A DNA stretch of 14,063 nt from an uncultured Candidatus Poseidoniales archaeon (GTDB lineage Archaea > Thermoplasmatota > Poseidoniia > Poseidoniales > Thalassarchaeaceae): NCBI GenBank assembly GCA_950068635.1, contig CATMIM010000001.1, positions 1 to 14,063 of the forward strand, written 5' to 3'. The translations under genes and the position numbers were made by a program. The notes under the pieces were generated by a model, which saw nothing but the letters and a program-made list of their open reading frames with translations, was not told the origin of the DNA and made no database searches. Positions 12,305-14,063 of the stretch are shown here, one piece after another (within the stretch, counting starts at the first letter, position 1; every line of letters begins with the position of its first letter).

Positions 12305-14063
12305 TCACTCCTCTTCGCGGCGTGAGATTGACATCGTGACCAGTGCCAGAGCGACCAGCAGCAGCAGCAAGCCCATCGCCGCCAACCCGATGGTGTCACT
12401 CGTTCCGAAGAACGACATTTCGGGGTGGGCGGTGACTTCCATGTCGATCGGCTGGCGCAGGTCGGGGTCGCCTTCAGGCTGGGCGTACACAGTGAAGGTG
12501 AACGTGTCCGATTGGGTGAGATCGGTGGGCGGCTTCACGATGACCTCGACCGATTCGCTCTGACCCGGAGCAAGCGTCAACTCCTCCTCAAGAACCTCGA
12601 TCGACCAGCCGCGCAGCGGGTCGCTGCTGCTCAACTCGACATTCTGCTCGACGTTGCCCTTGTTGGATACGTTCACCCACATCCGCGCCACCTCGCCGTA
12701 GGTGATCGAGATGCTCTCCGGGCCATCGACGCTGAACTCGAGTTCACGCACCGTGTTCACCGTGAGCTGCACCCTGACCTCAGATGGCTCTGCGGCGTTG
12801 CGCGTACTCGCCACGGAGATGGTGATGGTGCCGGATTGCCCGTCCGGTACGCCTTCGAGCACCGTCAATGTCAACCTGACTTCCAATGACACGCCTTTCG
12901 GCACAGGGAATGGACCGGTGACCACGGAGCCGTTGACGGTGATGATGGACTGCACGGTGGCTTCCATCCCGGATAGAGTGATGAGCGCCTCCTCAGGAAA
13001 CGACGAATTGCCGACATCGGTGATGAACATGATGACCGTGATCTCACCTTCGGGTGGCAGTGACACCTCCAGCAGATCGGGAATCTCCCCCGGCTCCTGC
13101 AGGGTGATCGCCATGCGGTAGTCGAAGTTCGAGACGATGCAGACGATGTCGAAGCGCTCCTCTACGCTGATTTCGTTCTGGTTGCGTACGCGCACCTGGA
13201 ACTTCTCGCTGTCCCGCTCCAACTCACCTTGGATGGTCACGTCCAGCCAGACGGTGACGGTCTGGCCTGGGTCGAGCGATATCGAGGTTATCTCCGAGCC
13301 GGCCGAATCGCTGAAGCGAGAATCCCAAGCCGGGCTGGCGCACAGGTTCGGGTTGCTGGAGGGCGGGTCATCGCACACGGACAGGCGGAAGGGATCGCGG
13401 ATGTTGCCCTCGTTGGTGATCACGATGGGGAACTTGGCGACCTCGCCTGTGGATCCCCACTGTTCGAGCGAGACCATGCTCGCAGACATCTCACGGTGGG
13501 CGGCGACGGTCACGGTGATGTCCTCGCTCACGTAGGTGGTGCTGCCGCCGGACGAAGAGACGCTGACGGTGAACAGCAGCTCGTCGGTAGCCAACGCATC
13601 CTGCGGGGCGCTGATGCTCAGGGTGAGCGAGCCGCTGGTTCCGCTGGTGTCGTGGCGTCCATTGAGGGTGATCGTCCCCGTTTCGAAGCTGGTGGTCCAG
13701 CCCAGCACGGTGCTGGTGCCGACCGAGAAGGTCTCTGCCCCGTTACCGAGGTTGGACACCGTCACCTGGGTCGTGACCGTCGTGCCTGGCTCCACGTCGC
13801 TGATGCGGGTCGACTGCAAGTCGATGTCGGCAGCATGTGACTGCCCGAGAATCAGGGTGAGATCAGCACTGCATTTGTTGCTCTGACCGTCGTTACCGTC
13901 GATGTAGAACGGAATTTCCGTATTGGCGGGCATCGAGTCATCAGGTGACACAGTGAAGTCGAAACTGACCGTGCCGGTGCCATCGTTGTACGGCAGCAGA
14001 TGGGTGCTCCCCCCCACAACCGATACCCAGTTGCGCGAGCCGGAAGCGGAGAAACGAATCGTC
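12305..14063 (-). CDS. C-terminal part of a surface protein with NEW3/CARDB-like repeats and a membrane anchor (5' end outside window)
   Basis: The frame is open from the window edge to a TGA at 12305, giving about 585 visible residues; the start lies outside. At least four beta-sandwich-like units follow each other, each with a pattern like ...VTVSNLGNGAETFSV..., FPIVITNEGNIRDPFRLSV, FITDVGNSSFPEEALITL and VNVSNKGNVEQNVELSS. APGQSESVEVIVKPP and DPGQTVTVWLDV are typical of the NEW3 / CARDB (COG1470) fold seen in archaeal surface and S-layer-type proteins. It ends with one membrane helix (IGLAAMGLLLLLVALALV) and a charged tail (SRREEE), so the protein is most likely exported and anchored by its C-terminus. 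A Cys pair in VCDDPPSSNPNLC may form a disulfide. The ligand or role is unknown. It reads in the same direction as the nuo genes but is separated from them by 147 bases with a hairpin. Confidence 0.85.
   Translation of the reverse strand, partial: TIRFSASGSRNWVSVVGGSTHLLPYNDGTGTVSFDFTVSPDDSMPANTEIPFYIDGNDGQSNKCSADLTLILGQSHAADIDLQSTRISDVEPGTTVTTQVTVSNLGNGAETFSVGTSTVLGWTTSFETGTITLNGRHDTSGTSGSLTLSISAPQDALATDELLFTVSVSSSGGSTTYVSEDITVTVAAHREMSASMVSLEQWGSTGEVAKFPIVITNEGNIRDPFRLSVCDDPPSSNPNLCASPAWDSRFSDSAGSEITSISLDPGQTVTVWLDVTIQGELERDSEKFQVRVRNQNEISVEERFDIVCIVSNFDYRMAITLQEPGEIPDLLEVSLPPEGEITVIMFITDVGNSSFPEEALITLSGMEATVQSIITVNGSVVTGPFPVPKGVSLEVRLTLTVLEGVPDGQSGTITISVASTRNAAEPSEVRVQLTVNTVRELEFSVDGPESISITYGEVARMWVNVSNKGNVEQNVELSSSDPLRGWSIEVLEEELTLAPGQSESVEVIVKPPTDLTQSDTFTFTVYAQPEGDPDLRQPIDMEVTAHPEMSFFGTSDTIGLAAMGLLLLLVALALVTMSISRREEE

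Overview
The window is almost entirely one minus-strand operon for an 11-subunit-type respiratory complex I (NADH:quinone oxidoreductase-like, Nuo/Fpo family). The gene order is nuoA-B-C-D-H-I-J1-J2-K-L-M-N, reading from about 12157 down to 170. C and D are separate genes, and NuoJ is split into two 90-residue proteins. No nuoE, nuoF or nuoG (the NADH-oxidising module) is present: a surface-protein gene lies immediately upstream of nuoA and a terminator lies immediately after nuoN. The layout, the split J, the high G+C (about 60% by eye) and an upstream multi-repeat NEW3/CARDB-like surface protein with one C-terminal membrane anchor point to an archaeon. A marine Thermoplasmatota (Ca. Poseidoniia / Marine Group II type) is my best guess; this is inference, not proof.

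Layout: 2-124 (+) is the 3' end of an unrecognised AT-rich gene, convergent with the operon. 124-159 is a hairpin plus T-run that should terminate the operon transcript. 170-6255 carries the membrane arm: nuoN, M and L (antiporter-like subunits) and nuoK. 6255-6796 is the split nuoJ. 6800-7789 is nuoI, 7802-9247 nuoH, 9252-10388 nuoD, 10401-11069 nuoC, 11086-11682 nuoB and 11693-12157 nuoA. 12158-12304 is a control region with a strong hairpin, GC-rich inverted repeats and a short dyad. 12305 to the window end is the C-terminal part of the surface protein.

The genes are tightly packed (ATGA or TGATG overlaps at J1/J2, J2/K, L/M and M/N; gaps of 3-16 nt elsewhere), and most have a clear Shine-Dalgarno sequence, so they are very probably co-transcribed and translationally coupled. 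NuoB, C, D and I form the quinone-reducing connecting module; A, H, J1, J2, K, L, M and N form the proton-pumping membrane arm. The catalytic and proton-path residues I could check are present, except a Glu-to-Ala change in NuoA.

The most unusual features are large lineage-type insertions. An about 75-80-residue segment with an SH3/KOW-like stretch separates the two 4Fe-4S motifs of NuoI. An about 50-60-residue insertion lies in the first cytoplasmic loop of NuoH. NuoL has an extra N-terminal membrane segment and a His/Asp-rich loop. The NuoI and NuoH insertions lie where a replacement electron-input partner could plausibly dock. I saw no wholly new system, CRISPR array, tRNA, rRNA or mobile element.
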